Shown: one piece after another, positions 1 through 7,432 of the stretch
Layout: every line of letters starts with the position of its first letter
How positions within the stretch are numbered: the first letter of the stretch is position 1
From: a virus
Length of the DNA: 64,000 bases
Direction: 5' to 3' (one strand)
IMG/VR virus record: IMGVR_UViG_3300017917_001112
Location: 1 to 64,000 of that record
Notes under the pieces: generated by a model
Seen by the model: the letters and a program-made list of their open reading frames with translations, nothing else
Databases searched by the model: none
Told to the model about the DNA's origin: nothing
Made by a program: the position numbers and the translations under genes

Positions 1-1
1 A

Positions 2-352
2 CTAGCTGTATTACTTGCTGACGCACCTGCTGATGCATCTGCTGCAATGACTGCTGCAAGTTTAATGGCACAGAACAATGTATGGTATCCATATGTTGAA
101 ATGGCTGATGATGAATCACTCAAAGGACTACCTGCACAATTGCGTATGAATGCGATTGCGACACATGGTGGAACTACGAAAGAGAGATTCGAATCGTATT
201 CTCTTGCTGCAAGTATTGTTGGTAAGTGTCACTTCTGCGTAAAGGCACACTACGATGGGTTGAAGAAAATGGGTTACTCTGTAGAGCAACTTCGTGACAT
301 TGGTCGTATTGCTGCAGTTATGAATGCGTGCGCTAAAGTGCTAAATAGTTAA
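2..352 (+). CDS. AhpD-like alkylhydroperoxidase (5' end outside window)
   Basis: Carboxymuconolactone decarboxylase/AhpD family, small thiol peroxidases that detoxify peroxides, often with AhpC. The frame is open to the window edge, so the gene starts upstream; an internal ATG at 47 is probably not the start. Counting from that ATG, the sequence shows CHFC with Cys61, Cys64 and His68, and Glu49 twelve residues before the first Cys. That spacing matches the Glu118/Cys130/Cys133/His137 proton-relay set of Mycobacterium AhpD. The preceding MAQNNVWY stretch also fits the family. It is followed within 2 bases by a tiny ORF and then the tmRNA. In a phage it would be an auxiliary oxidative-stress gene; no AhpC partner is visible here. 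Confidence 0.8.
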   Translation, partial: LAVLLADAPADASAAMTAASLMAQNNVWYPYVEMADDESLKGLPAQLRMNAIATHGGTTKERFESYSLAASIVGKCHFCVKAHYDGLKKMGYSVEQLRDIGRIAAVMNACAKVLNS

Positions 353-353
353 T

Positions 354-449
354 ATGGATGAAACAGAATTAAAACTTAGACAGATGTATCTTGATACTGC
401 GAAATCAATTGTGCAGTTTATTAAAGCAAAACATTTCGGGTATTGTTAA
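354..449 (+). CDS. Possible small protein, 31 aa
   Basis: A short ORF beginning 2 bases after the AhpD stop codon and starting MDETELKLRQ. Translational coupling is plausible, but there is no independent Shine-Dalgarno. Its 3' end may overlap the 5' part of the tmRNA precursor. It matches no family I know and may be chance coding. Confidence 0.3.
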   Translation: MDETELKLRQMYLDTAKSIVQFIKAKHFGYC

Positions 450-785
450 GAATTGTTGTAATCCCTTCAAAGAGAAGGTGTTCTGGACGGGAGTTCGATT
501 CTCCCCACCTCCACCAATTATCTTTTCCAAGATAAAAGAAGATAATTGATGGGGGTGACTAGGTTTCGACAGGGCAAGATATCAGAGACGGCAACACGGT
601 AGGCGATGACCGTAAATCAAGCAAATCAAAGTAAACGCAAACGATGAAGTTTACGCATTGGCAGCTTAATCGCTGACTAGGGTTTCGGTTGGTTTCCTCG
701 TAACAGAATAACCAACCATTATAAATAAGTTTATCCACAGTAAATGGATCATGGTGATAGTAACCATGTAAAAAACTATCAACAC
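450..785 (+). ncRNA. ssrA: Circularly permuted (two-piece) tmRNA
   Basis: tmRNA rescues stalled ribosomes by acting as alanyl-tRNA and then as a message for a degradation tag. Here the 3' acceptor part comes first: T-stem 489-493/501-505 with loop TTCGATT, acceptor strand CACCTCC 506-512, then ACCA 513-516. After a 34-base intervening segment the 5' part begins with GGGGGTG 551-557, which pairs with CACCTCC over 7 bp including G3-U70, the alanine identity pair. The D-loop-like GGTTTCGACAGGG follows. The tag ORF at 637-669 encodes ANDEVYALAA and ends TAA. Downstream are helix 687-694/710-717 and an H-type pseudoknot (750-755/763-768, with loop 756-761 pairing 775-780). Outer limits of both pieces are estimates, and I could not resolve helix 2. 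Confidence 0.92.
720..727 (+). promoter_or_regulatory. TATAAATA, candidate late promoter
   Basis: Exact match to the T4-type late promoter -10 box, 88 bases upstream of the gene at 815. It lies inside the tmRNA coding piece between structured segments, so it may be only an AT-rich linker. The phage encodes a gp33-like late co-activator, which makes such promoters expected. Confidence 0.3.
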
Positions 786-814
786 TTACACACAACACAG
801 AAAGGAAGTAAACT

Positions 815-1096
815 ATGTCAAATATGACTCCGTTCGAGATTCGCCTTGAACTACTAAAAATGGCGAAAGATATGCTTACTGAGGACTACTACGGTAAGCG
901 AGAGCAAGTTTCTAACGACTGGCAAGTCAAAGTAGAAGTTGCTAAACTAAATGGTGGTGCGATTCCAGAACATCCTGGATTCCCTATCTATCCATCCGAA
1001 GCTGATATTATCGCAAAAGCAAATGCGCTTAATGGCTTCGTAAGTCAAATCCCCCAAACTACACAAGAAAAGACTACTATCAAGAAGTCCACCTGA
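815..1096 (+). CDS. Conserved-looking phage protein of unknown function, 93 aa
   Basis: Start supported by AAAGGAAG 8-14 bases upstream. The protein is soluble and mixed-charge, with an N-terminal helix (FEIRLELLKMAKDML) and a Pro-rich middle (PEHPGFPIYPSEADI). It lacks signal or membrane segments and ends in a Thr/Lys-rich tail. I recall similar short proteins in marine T4-like phages but cannot name a function. It is transcribed away from the tmRNA and followed directly by a terminator. Confidence 0.6.
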   Translation: MSNMTPFEIRLELLKMAKDMLTEDYYGKREQVSNDWQVKVEVAKLNGGAIPEHPGFPIYPSEADIIAKANALNGFVSQIPQTTQEKTTIKKST

Positions 1097-1106
1097 TATG
1101 GGATTG

Positions 1107-1133
1107 GAGAGCGCACTCACGTGCGTTCTCTTT
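1107..1133 (+). terminator. Rho-independent terminator
   Basis: Ten-base-pair hairpin 1107-1116/1121-1130 with loop TCAC and one G-U pair, followed by a short TTT tract, just after the 815-1096 gene. The weak U-tract may allow read-through into the lysin gene. Confidence 0.65.
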
Positions 1134-1153
1134 AACTAATTAAGGAGATTAGA

Positions 1154-1699
1154 TTGAAACACTTACTAGCAATTATAGTAACATTAATACTCATCATATA
1201 TCTACTATTAAATGGAACATCAAGAGCTTTCGAAATTTCTTCAATAATCGAAGTGCCATACAAATTTTTAAATGCTTCAGAAAAAAGAGAAATTGATTGT
1301 TTAGCAGACAATATCTACTATGAAGCAGGATATGAACCCAAAGAGGGAAAGGTTGCTGTTGCTGCAGTGACTATGAATCGTGTTAAATCAAAACAGTTTG
1401 ACAGCACAGTATGTGGTGTTGTTAAGCAAAAAACACAAGGTGTTTGTCAGTTCACATGGTTATGTGACGGATCTAGTAAACGCAGACCAAATCCAGATAT
1501 GTATGAACAAGCAAGACAAATTGCATTATATGTTTACTTCAATCATTCAGTTATTGAAGATATGACAAAGGGAGCTATATATTATCATGCCGACTATGTT
1601 TCTCCAGGTTGGAATAATCTGAAGAAGACAGTTAAGATTGGTCGCCACATCTTTTACATTGACCCGAAAGTGAATACAAACTATGCTTCAAAAACTTAA
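1154..1699 (+). CDS. Membrane-anchored cell wall hydrolase, SleB family (endolysin)
   Basis: Predicted peptidoglycan hydrolase (Hydrolase_2/SleB fold) for host lysis. Start is TTG, fixed by AAGGAG at 1142-1147. Residues 4-20 form a hydrophobic N-terminal segment that could be a signal-anchor-release helix. The catalytic domain has ADNIYYEAGYEPKEGKVAVA with the expected catalytic Glu57, then NRV, CGVV, the QFTW motif, GAIYYHADYVSPGW and IGRHIFY. Length fits a single-domain SleB lysin. It overlaps the ClpP-like gene by 17 bases. The holin at 25857-26279 lies far away on the other strand. Confidence 0.85.
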   Translation: MKHLLAIIVTLILIIYLLLNGTSRAFEISSIIEVPYKFLNASEKREIDCLADNIYYEAGYEPKEGKVAVAAVTMNRVKSKQFDSTVCGVVKQKTQGVCQFTWLCDGSSKRRPNPDMYEQARQIALYVYFNHSVIEDMTKGAIYYHADYVSPGWNNLKKTVKIGRHIFYIDPKVNTNYASKT

Positions 1700-2240
1700 T
1701 ATCAAATTAGATTCAGGCGATTCAAAACAAAATTTCTTTTTATTTATGGATGAGGTTACTACCGCATCTTGTAAAAATATTGTTGAGTGGATCTTTAGTT
1801 GTAATTTTGATGACGAACATTATGATTATTTAAATCTAATCATTTGCTCTCCAGGTGGCGATCTTAATGCTGCATTCGCAGTAATCGACACAATGAAAGG
1901 AAGTCATATTCCAGTAAGAACAATTGGTCTTGGTCAAATTGCTTCTGCTGGTTTGTTGATGTTTATTGCTGGTGAACAAGGAGCAAGAATTCTTACACCA
2001 AATACATCAATACTTTCGCATCAATATTCTTGGGGTTCTTTCGGTAAAGAGCATGAATTGTTTGCTCAAGTAAAAGAATTCGATTTAACAACAAAAAGAT
2101 TAATTACTCATTACAAGAAGTGCACTGGGTTAGAAGAACAAATAATCCGTGATAAATTATTACCACCACAAGATGTTTGGTTATCTGCTCAAGAAGCAAA
2201 GAAACTAAACCTATGTGATATTGTAAAGGATCTATACTAA
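1683..2240 (+). CDS. ClpP-like serine protease
   Basis: ClpP/crotonase-fold peptidase of 185 aa, the usual length for mature ClpP. Visible landmarks: SPGGDLNAAFAVIDTM (oxyanion region, around residue 56), GQIASAG with nucleophile Ser88 (ClpP normally has GQAASMG), SILSHQ with catalytic His113, and PPQDVWLSAQEA where Asp164 aligns with the catalytic Asp of E. coli ClpP. The triad therefore looks intact. There is no propeptide. It could degrade proteins with a host ATPase or act in phage protein maturation; the sequence does not decide. The start overlaps the lysin gene, and the stop codon overlaps the next ATG (TAATG). Confidence 0.85.
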   Translation: MLQKLNIKLDSGDSKQNFFLFMDEVTTASCKNIVEWIFSCNFDDEHYDYLNLIICSPGGDLNAAFAVIDTMKGSHIPVRTIGLGQIASAGLLMFIAGEQGARILTPNTSILSHQYSWGSFGKEHELFAQVKEFDLTTKRLITHYKKCTGLEEQIIRDKLLPPQDVWLSAQEAKKLNLCDIVKDLY

Positions 2241-2404
2241 TGAACTGGCTAAAATACTCAGGTGTGTTTCTTACCTTCGCAGTGAATCCATTTCACTGGA
2301 GATTGGGTTTAGAATGGGGAAAAGACGAACTAAGTGCATGGACGCTCAAGTTGAATTTGCTTCCACTTGGCGTCCATGTTGTTGTTGATAATGGTGATTG
2401 GTAA
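2240..2404 (+). CDS. Small hypothetical protein, 54 aa
   Basis: Starts at ATG 2240 in the TAATG overlap with the ClpP-like gene and ends one base before the converging gene at 2405. It is Trp/Leu-rich (starts MNWLKYSGVF, contains NPFHWRLG) and may associate with membranes. Function unknown; the coupling to the previous gene supports real expression. Confidence 0.5.
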   Translation: MNWLKYSGVFLTFAVNPFHWRLGLEWGKDELSAWTLKLNLLPLGVHVVVDNGDW

Positions 2405-2926
2405 TTATAAAGCAAAGAACAACCAGTGAGCATTAGCCAAAAGCAATGCTCCAACTGCGCCAGCTGCAGCACCAGCCCAGAACAATGACATAGTAACTGC
2501 TAGAATAGAAGCAGTTGTCAAAACAATACCAATCTGCAATAATGAACCAGCGTATGTGAAGAAGGGTGACTTCTTCTTCGCTGCATCACGTTCTTCTTCA
2601 AGAATCTTTGCTTTAGCAGCAATTTCTTTCTTATCTGCTTCCATGCGTTTTGCTTCAGCATCTAATTTAATTTTAGCAGAACCATTTGCTTGAAGAGCAG
2701 CTGTTTCATATAAAACTTGACGCACATTTTTCGCTTGATACCAAGACCAAAGATTGTTTGCTGAAATTGTGTTATTTAAAATTTTACTAGAGTTAGAACC
2801 ACCAACAAGCGTATTGATTGCTAATAGAGCAGCCATAATAGAAATAGTAATAGCTGCCTTTCCTTTTATAATTGCTTCGCGTTCGCTGCGTGATAGTGGT
2901 TTCTTTTCTTGTGTTGTCTCAGACAT
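2405..2926 (-). CDS. DUF4337-like membrane protein
   Basis: 173 aa. The N-terminus is cytosolic and charged, followed by a membrane segment around residues 22-42. Then comes NNLWSWYQAKNVRQ, the W-x-x-YQAK signature I associate with DUF4337. A charged helical, probably coiled-coil stretch runs at about 80-117, with two hydrophobic segments near 120-172. AGGAAGG lies just upstream of the ATG. Family function is unknown. It is the last of a minus-strand series of membrane/exported proteins. Confidence 0.65.
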   Translation of the reverse strand: MSETTQEKKPLSRSEREAIIKGKAAITISIMAALLAINTLVGGSNSSKILNNTISANNLWSWYQAKNVRQVLYETAALQANGSAKIKLDAEAKRMEADKKEIAAKAKILEEERDAAKKKSPFFTYAGSLLQIGIVLTTASILAVTMSLFWAGAAAGAVGALLLANAHWLFFAL

Positions 2927-3013
2927 TACTTGTCCTTCCTAAGTAGTCGAATGGCATATAGTGTAACTGGAGAATCCAGTATACATATATATCAAATAAA
3001 AGAAATGGGATAT

Positions 3014-3514
3014 TCATTTCCCAGCAAGTGGATTATCAAGAGCACGTTGAATTTTTCTATCAACAGCTTGATCAACTTGCTTCAATTCTTTACGCAAATC
3101 ATTAACATCTTGACCAACTTCGCGTTGTGATTGTTTTGCACTACGCTCAACTTGTTCAACTGTATTCTCTAAACGACGGATATCGCTCTTTAAATCATTT
3201 TTAATGTCTTGTGTATATTGAACTGACTTCTCAGATTGAACTGCAATTACATCTAATTTTTTGTGAATCTCGGATAAATCTGGTGATACATATTTCGCAA
3301 TCTTTTCTTTCATGCTTTGATAATCTTTATACACCTCAAAAGCACCATACAAACCACCGAGGATTGAAGATACGATAGTAAATGCTACCATTAATTTTGC
3401 TGGTGTAAACTCGTATCCGCCAATGCTGATAACAGTATCTTTACTAGCATACTTCTTAACAGCAGCTTCTGCTTCGTCAATTTTTTTATTGACGTCTTTG
3501 ATTTCTTCTGTCAT
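3014..3514 (-). CDS. Membrane-anchored coiled-coil protein
   Basis: 166 aa. The N-terminal 38 residues are charged, a single hydrophobic segment (KLMVAFTIVSSILGGLYGAF) spans about residues 39-58, and the C-terminal 100 residues are heptad-rich (EIHKKLDVI, DIRRLENTVEQVERSAK, DLRKELKQVDQAVDR), predicting a long coiled coil. I recall similar proteins in marine T4-like phages without assigned function. It could be an inner-membrane or spanin-like spacer, but no lipobox is present. Confidence 0.6.
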   Translation of the reverse strand: MTEEIKDVNKKIDEAEAAVKKYASKDTVISIGGYEFTPAKLMVAFTIVSSILGGLYGAFEVYKDYQSMKEKIAKYVSPDLSEIHKKLDVIAVQSEKSVQYTQDIKNDLKSDIRRLENTVEQVERSAKQSQREVGQDVNDLRKELKQVDQAVDRKIQRALDNPLAGK

Positions 3515-3524
3515 TTTACTTTCC

Positions 3525-3728
3525 TTATTTTTGTCTTTCTAATTGTTTTACCATACTGCGCATTTTTATCAACTCAGAAGCAGATGGACCTGCTGGTGTT
3601 TCTTTATCCATTTGTATAGTCAATTCTTTTGGTTCACTTTTAGTATACCAATACGCAGCGATTGCAAGAACTAGAACTTGCAGTAAATAATAAACCATAA
3701 ACGATTCGAATAAAACTGTTATTTCCAT
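3525..3728 (-). CDS. Small single-pass membrane protein, 67 aa
   Basis: N-terminal hydrophobic segment of about 25 residues (MVYYLLQVLVLAIAAYWY core), then a hydrophilic tail ending in a short charged helix. It overlaps the 3' end of the 808-aa gene by 10 bases and lies 10 bases upstream of the coiled-coil gene, so the three are probably one transcript. No family recognised. Confidence 0.6.
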   Translation of the reverse strand: MEITVLFESFMVYYLLQVLVLAIAAYWYTKSEPKELTIQMDKETPAGPSASELIKMRSMVKQLERQK

Positions 3729-6145
3729 TGTAGTTCTACCATTTCGTTGTGTAATCTTTCTGATGCTCCAGATAAACCTCTAAGTGTTCTTGCATTGTCT
3801 ACGTTTTTTTGATTATTATATACAGTAAATGGTTGATAACCACGTCCGTCTGGTATAAAAGTTTTTCCGTAAACATCAAATCCTGGAACAAATGACATTG
3901 CAGAGATAACTACAGTTTGCACTTGTTTTTGTTGCTCGAAGTTTTGAGCATTCGACATTTCTTTTTGTGCTTCTTTTCCTTTTGATATCTCTTGTTGTTT
4001 TGCTACTTCTGCTCTTCTTTCATTAATTTCCTGTCTTGCTGTTTTTTGACCTCCAGCATTTTGAGAATCTGATTTAGCAGGTGTGCTCTGCGCACTTTGA
4101 GTAGTGCCTCCGCTAGTAGTCCCATCTTGTTTTTTCTCCTCTTGTCTTTTATCTTCTTGTTTCTCTTGTTTTCTTTCTGCGGCAACAGCAACAGCAGTAG
4201 GTGCTGGACCAGTGTTGTTTTCACTATTTTGTTTAGATAATTGAACTGGAGCAGCTGGTTCTGCAGCAGAATTAACTATTGCACTTTCTTTAATTACTCT
4301 GTCAGCATTACTATCACCTGTTTTAGAAACACCTGCCTCTATCTTACCATCAGAAGCAACAGCAATAGTTGTTTCTGTAGTAGATCTTGTAAAAGAAGTT
4401 GGCGATGGATTAGAAGAATTAGAAGCAGTTGAACTAGATGAATTTGAATTGTATCCTGGACACATTTTATTGGATTGTGGATTAGAACCACAAGAAGCAA
4501 GTGTCGTTGTGTAATTTGGGCAATAAGAATATGTTAATTGATTACTAGAGCAAGCATTACTAGCAGTAGTATATCCTGAACAAAGAGTATTACTCAGAGG
4601 ATTTGTTGAGCATGTTGTTTGTGCTGTTGAATATCCTGGACAATATGAAGCATATAGTGCATTCGAACTACATTGTGTTGTAGCATTTTGATAACTTGGA
4701 CAGTAAGACGCATAAAGTGGATTTAATGCGCATTGAGTTGAAGCAGTATTATATCCTGGACAAGCAGAGTCATACAATGGATTCGCTGTGCATTGTTGAT
4801 TTAGATATGCTTGAGCATATCCTGGACACTGCGGTGCATATAGAGGATTTAAAGAACATTGTTGAGTTAAATAAGCAGCAGCATATCCTGGACAAGAAGG
4901 ATTGTATAATTGATTAAGTGTGCATTGTTGATTGAAATATGCAGCAGCATATCCTGGACATTGTGGATCAAACAAAGCATTAGATGAACACTGTTGGTTG
5001 AAATATGCTTGAGCATATCCAGCACAAGATGGTGATGATAGGGGATTCGTTAAACATGGATCTGCTGTGTAAACTGCATTGCTATACATGTTACTGATTG
5101 TAGCAGTACCACTTGTCCAAGGCGACATTGCGAATGCTCCAAGAGTTGACATTGGAACAGAAGAGTTTAATCTGTATTTTTTTGAATACGAACCAGATAC
5201 TCCGTTGTTTCCACCATTATGTGTATTTGATTCGCTGAATATTGTTGCATTGTTGGTATCAGTTATAACTGTAGCAACACCTGCATCTGAATACTGCCAA
5301 CCTGTTAAACAAATACCAAACAAATCAATAAAGCTGCAGTATCTACCAGCAACATTGTAATTATATCCATAATCAAACCCATGAATAGTAGCACCTGCGC
5401 CTGCTAAAGCCAGTGCTTGATTGATAGCATATGCTTGGGTTCCTGTAGTTCCAGGTAAAAGATTATTACTTATTTGTACTGTATTATATCCTGGACATGA
5501 TGGAGAGTATGCTGGATTACTAACACATGGGTCAACTGTATAGTTTAATTTAAAATATGGATCTTTGAATTGTGGTCCATAATAACCTGCCCAAAATCTA
5601 CTGTCTTTACCAGTAAAAGAAAGAGTGGCATCGCCTACGCTCGCCAAAGAATATGGATTAGCAAATGTTTGCGTTTGACTCCATTGTGTCCATCCAGTAG
5701 TTGTTGCTGGTAAATTGTGAGAATATGATTGTAATACTGAACCATTATTACTTTTGATAGCTGCTGTAACTGATAGTGTTCCATCATAAGGATTTTGATT
5801 CATGTAAGTAGCACCATATTCCATGCCACCAATTTGAATTCCAGAACCAGATAGTGCTGAGTTAATTGCTAATGTATAACCGATAGTACCCTGAGTATAA
5901 CCAAACATAAACAATCCAGTTGATGCATTGTATCCAGGTTGATTACCACCAACAAAACCACCACCAGTTGAATTAGTAAGAGTAAATCCAGTCCAGTTAT
6001 ATTGTGTTCCTGCTGGAGCAGGATTAACTGTTGTTCCTGCTAAATTTGGAGTAGTTTGAACTTGTGCGTTAGAGTAAGAGAATGAGCAAAATAATAACAG
6101 GAATGCTCCAACCCACTTTGTTATCGAGTTCAAGATTCTGCTCAT
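3719..6145 (-). CDS. Secreted 808-aa protein with Cys-containing tandem repeats
   Basis: Signal peptide at residues 1-28 (hydrophobic core FLLLFCSFS, cleavage after SNA). Residues about 29-205 form a Gly/Ser/Thr/Tyr-rich beta domain, followed by a related domain at about 215-365. Units of the form C-x-x-N-x-L-Y-x-x-x-C-P-G-Y follow, 11 in all (the first one isolated), each with two Cys. The C-terminal third is low-complexity and charged (RKQEKQEDKRQEEKK), followed by a mostly helical end. Export suggests a periplasmic or surface product made in the infected cell, not a classical tail gene, but an adhesin cannot be excluded. It starts 4 bases after the upstream gene's stop with a weak ribosome site. 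Confidence 0.6.
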   Translation of the reverse strand: MSRILNSITKWVGAFLLLFCSFSYSNAQVQTTPNLAGTTVNPAPAGTQYNWTGFTLTNSTGGGFVGGNQPGYNASTGLFMFGYTQGTIGYTLAINSALSGSGIQIGGMEYGATYMNQNPYDGTLSVTAAIKSNNGSVLQSYSHNLPATTTGWTQWSQTQTFANPYSLASVGDATLSFTGKDSRFWAGYYGPQFKDPYFKLNYTVDPCVSNPAYSPSCPGYNTVQISNNLLPGTTGTQAYAINQALALAGAGATIHGFDYGYNYNVAGRYCSFIDLFGICLTGWQYSDAGVATVITDTNNATIFSESNTHNGGNNGVSGSYSKKYRLNSSVPMSTLGAFAMSPWTSGTATISNMYSNAVYTADPCLTNPLSSPSCAGYAQAYFNQQCSSNALFDPQCPGYAAAYFNQQCTLNQLYNPSCPGYAAAYLTQQCSLNPLYAPQCPGYAQAYLNQQCTANPLYDSACPGYNTASTQCALNPLYASYCPSYQNATTQCSSNALYASYCPGYSTAQTTCSTNPLSNTLCSGYTTASNACSSNQLTYSYCPNYTTTLASCGSNPQSNKMCPGYNSNSSSSTASNSSNPSPTSFTRSTTETTIAVASDGKIEAGVSKTGDSNADRVIKESAIVNSAAEPAAPVQLSKQNSENNTGPAPTAVAVAAERKQEKQEDKRQEEKKQDGTTSGGTTQSAQSTPAKSDSQNAGGQKTARQEINERRAEVAKQQEISKGKEAQKEMSNAQNFEQQKQVQTVVISAMSFVPGFDVYGKTFIPDGRGYQPFTVYNNQKNVDNARTLRGLSGASERLHNEMVELQWK
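4450..5060 (-). repeat. Tandem coding repeat, CxxNxLYxxxCPGY units
   Basis: Ten consecutive units of roughly 17-22 codons inside the 808-aa gene, for example QCSSNALFDPQCPGYAAA and QCTANPLYDSACPGYNTA. Two further Cys and a CPGY at about 5490-5535 form an isolated first unit. Units vary in sequence but keep both Cys, Asn and the CPGY core. This suggests disulfide-stapled repeats and duplication followed by divergence. Confidence 0.85.
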
Positions 6146-6148
6146 TTT

Positions 6149-6679
6149 TTACTTTAAAGGTTCTGCTGGTTTATCCATGTTTACGACTGGTGGTAATACA
6201 GCATAATTACCAACTGCCTTTTTATCAACATTATCTAATACTCCACGCTTTTTCCATTCTTCTTTTGCTGCTTCTCCAATTTTACCCTCAATAGGACATG
6301 GTGTTCCTGCTGCTAACATAGAAGCAAATACACGCTCGTCTTGACATAGTGTTGCAACTGCTGCTACTTTCATTCCCATGTCATAAAGATTTTTGGAAAG
6401 TTTAATTCTTTCACAATTCATATCTCTCATAGTCCCACCCATGGAGATACCAAGAATTTGAGTTTGAACTGCACCAGATGCTGCTACTGCGCAGACATCG
6501 TTATTGATGGTTGTAATTGCTGGAGCCACTGCTGTAGGAGGTGGCGATTTAATTGTTGTTGTGCTATTTGATGTTGAGTCTGTTGTGCTTCTAGAAGTCG
6601 AGTCGGTTACAATTGGTTGAGCAATCGCAAGTGATGAAACCATGACCAAAAGACTCGCCGATGCGAATTTTTTAATCAT
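6149..6679 (-). CDS. Secreted protein of unknown function
   Basis: 176 aa from the ATG at 6679, which follows an AAAGGTAG ribosome site and begins a clear signal peptide (MIKKFASASLLVMVSSLAIA). A longer reading to 6733 lacks such support. The mature N-terminus is Ser/Thr-rich, then comes a Cys-containing domain (NNDVCAVAASGAVQTQILG, CERIKLSKNLYDMG, LCQDERVFASMLAAGTPCP) with four Cys, probably two disulfides. It sits directly upstream of the 808-aa secreted protein, and both may work outside the cytoplasm. Confidence 0.6.
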   Translation of the reverse strand: MIKKFASASLLVMVSSLAIAQPIVTDSTSRSTTDSTSNSTTTIKSPPPTAVAPAITTINNDVCAVAASGAVQTQILGISMGGTMRDMNCERIKLSKNLYDMGMKVAAVATLCQDERVFASMLAAGTPCPIEGKIGEAAKEEWKKRGVLDNVDKKAVGNYAVLPPVVNMDKPAEPLK

Positions 6680-6744
6680 TTTACTACCTTTACTGTTTAG
6701 GTTTTTATAATTATCATTGTATAGGGGATTCACACATTCAACAT

Positions 6745-6751
6745 TATTTAG
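6745..6751 (-). promoter_or_regulatory. CTAAATA, candidate late promoter for the minus-strand cluster
   Basis: Minus-strand CTAAATA lies about 66 bases upstream of the secreted-protein start at 6679. The same heptamer or NATAAATA lies upstream of several other structural genes here. It is T4-late-like but not exact. Confidence 0.35.
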
Positions 6752-6769
6752 TCTTGTTCGGATATTTAC

Positions 6770-6798
6770 TTGACATATATTATTTGAAAGCGTAAAAT
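6770..6798 (+). promoter_or_regulatory. Sigma70-type promoter
   Basis: TTGACA 6770-6775, 17-base spacer, TAAAAT 6793-6798. It lies 80 bases upstream of a second consensus promoter; the short segment between them holds two similar TGTAGGG-containing blocks and no gene. Together they form a tandem early promoter pair for the MazG-like gene. Confidence 0.7.
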
Positions 6799-6848
6799 AC
6801 CAGTGTAGGGGTTGATGTAAAAGACCTTACAAACTGTAGGGTTATCGC

Positions 6849-6877
6849 TTGACAAATATTCAGAACTAGAGTATAAT
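6849..6877 (+). promoter_or_regulatory. Sigma70-type promoter for the MazG-like gene
   Basis: TTGACA 6849-6854, 17-base spacer, TATAAT 6872-6877. Expected transcription start near 6884, which makes the ATG at 6884 unlikely as a start codon and favours the ATG at 6899. Confidence 0.85.
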
Positions 6878-6898
6878 TGAAGTATGAAAGGAAATATA

Positions 6899-7189
6899 AT
6901 GATTAATGAAATTGATAAAGAGATCCTGCTCATAACTCAGGAAGAATGTGCTGAAGTCAGTCAAGCAATCAGCAAAGTGTTTCGATTTGGTGCTGATGAT
7001 GTATTCAAAGGAATAAGCAATCGTCAACATCTTGAAGAAGAAGTTGGTGATTTAATGTGTATGATTGATCTTCTCATCGATAATGGTATCGTCAGCGAAG
7101 CAGCTGTGATGACTGCGAAACATGAGAAGATGAACAAGTTGATGACGTGGTCAAAAATTTTTTCCGAAATTGAAGAAAAAAGTGCTTGA
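6899..7189 (+). CDS. MazG-like nucleotide pyrophosphohydrolase
   Basis: All-alpha NTP pyrophosphatase, which hydrolyses (d)NTPs or ppGpp-like nucleotides to the monophosphate. Phage versions are thought to tune host nucleotide and stringent-response pools. Visible metal-binding motifs: EECAEVSQAISK and, about 30 residues later, EEEVGDLMCMIDLL, the ExxE-ExxD pattern. About 96 aa is typical for the single-domain form. The start at 6899 is chosen because AAGGAAA precedes it, while the ATG at 6884 sits at the predicted transcription start. The TGA stop is embedded in the next promoter's TTGACA. Confidence 0.82.
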   Translation: MINEIDKEILLITQEECAEVSQAISKVFRFGADDVFKGISNRQHLEEEVGDLMCMIDLLIDNGIVSEAAVMTAKHEKMNKLMTWSKIFSEIEEKSA

Positions 7190-7214
7190 CATATATAAAT
7201 AGATGAGGTATACT
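7186..7214 (+). promoter_or_regulatory. Sigma70-type promoter with an overlapping late box
   Basis: TTGACA 7186-7191, 17-base spacer, TATACT 7209-7214. The -35 overlaps the MazG stop codon. The spacer contains TATAAATA at 7194-7201, an exact T4-late-type box, so this site could fire early and late. Confidence 0.75.
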
Positions 7215-7251
7215 TAATACCTCGATAATTGATAAAAGGATTTCAATTCAA

Positions 7252-7374
7252 ATGTTACAACTCTGTATGCATCAGCAAAGTTTAAGAGCCATCAAGGGAT
7301 GGTCGCTAGATGCACGCACATCAACATTTGCGTATGGCAATCCAGAGATTGATTGTGGGGGTACGGTAAGGTAA
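7252..7374 (+). CDS. Possible 40-aa peptide
   Basis: ATG at 7252 with AAAGGA 12-17 bases upstream, further than ideal. The product begins MLQLCMHQQSLRAIKG and has no recognisable family. It is placed between a consensus promoter and a strong terminator, so it is either a leader peptide or chance coding inside a noncoding RNA. Confidence 0.3.
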   Translation: MLQLCMHQQSLRAIKGWSLDARTSTFAYGNPEIDCGGTVR

Positions 7375-7401
7375 ACGACCAAAAGTTTCCAAACCAAAGT
7401 A

Positions 7402-7432
7402 CCCCAAGAGATGAAAGTCCTTGGGGTTTTTT
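7402..7432 (+). terminator. Rho-independent terminator
   Basis: CCCCAAG 7402-7408 pairs with CTTGGGG 7420-7426 and is followed by TTTTTT. Strong intrinsic terminator closing the 7221-7437 transcript before the tRNA promoter. Confidence 0.85.

Noticed and set aside
559-798. 79-aa minus-strand open frame over the tmRNA
   Set aside because: Exactly overlies the tmRNA coding piece and pseudoknots; open only because of base composition.
7262-7275. CAGCAA near 7264 as a sixth member of the RNA family
   Set aside because: No 7-base upstream strand finds a complement followed by CTGTT downstream.
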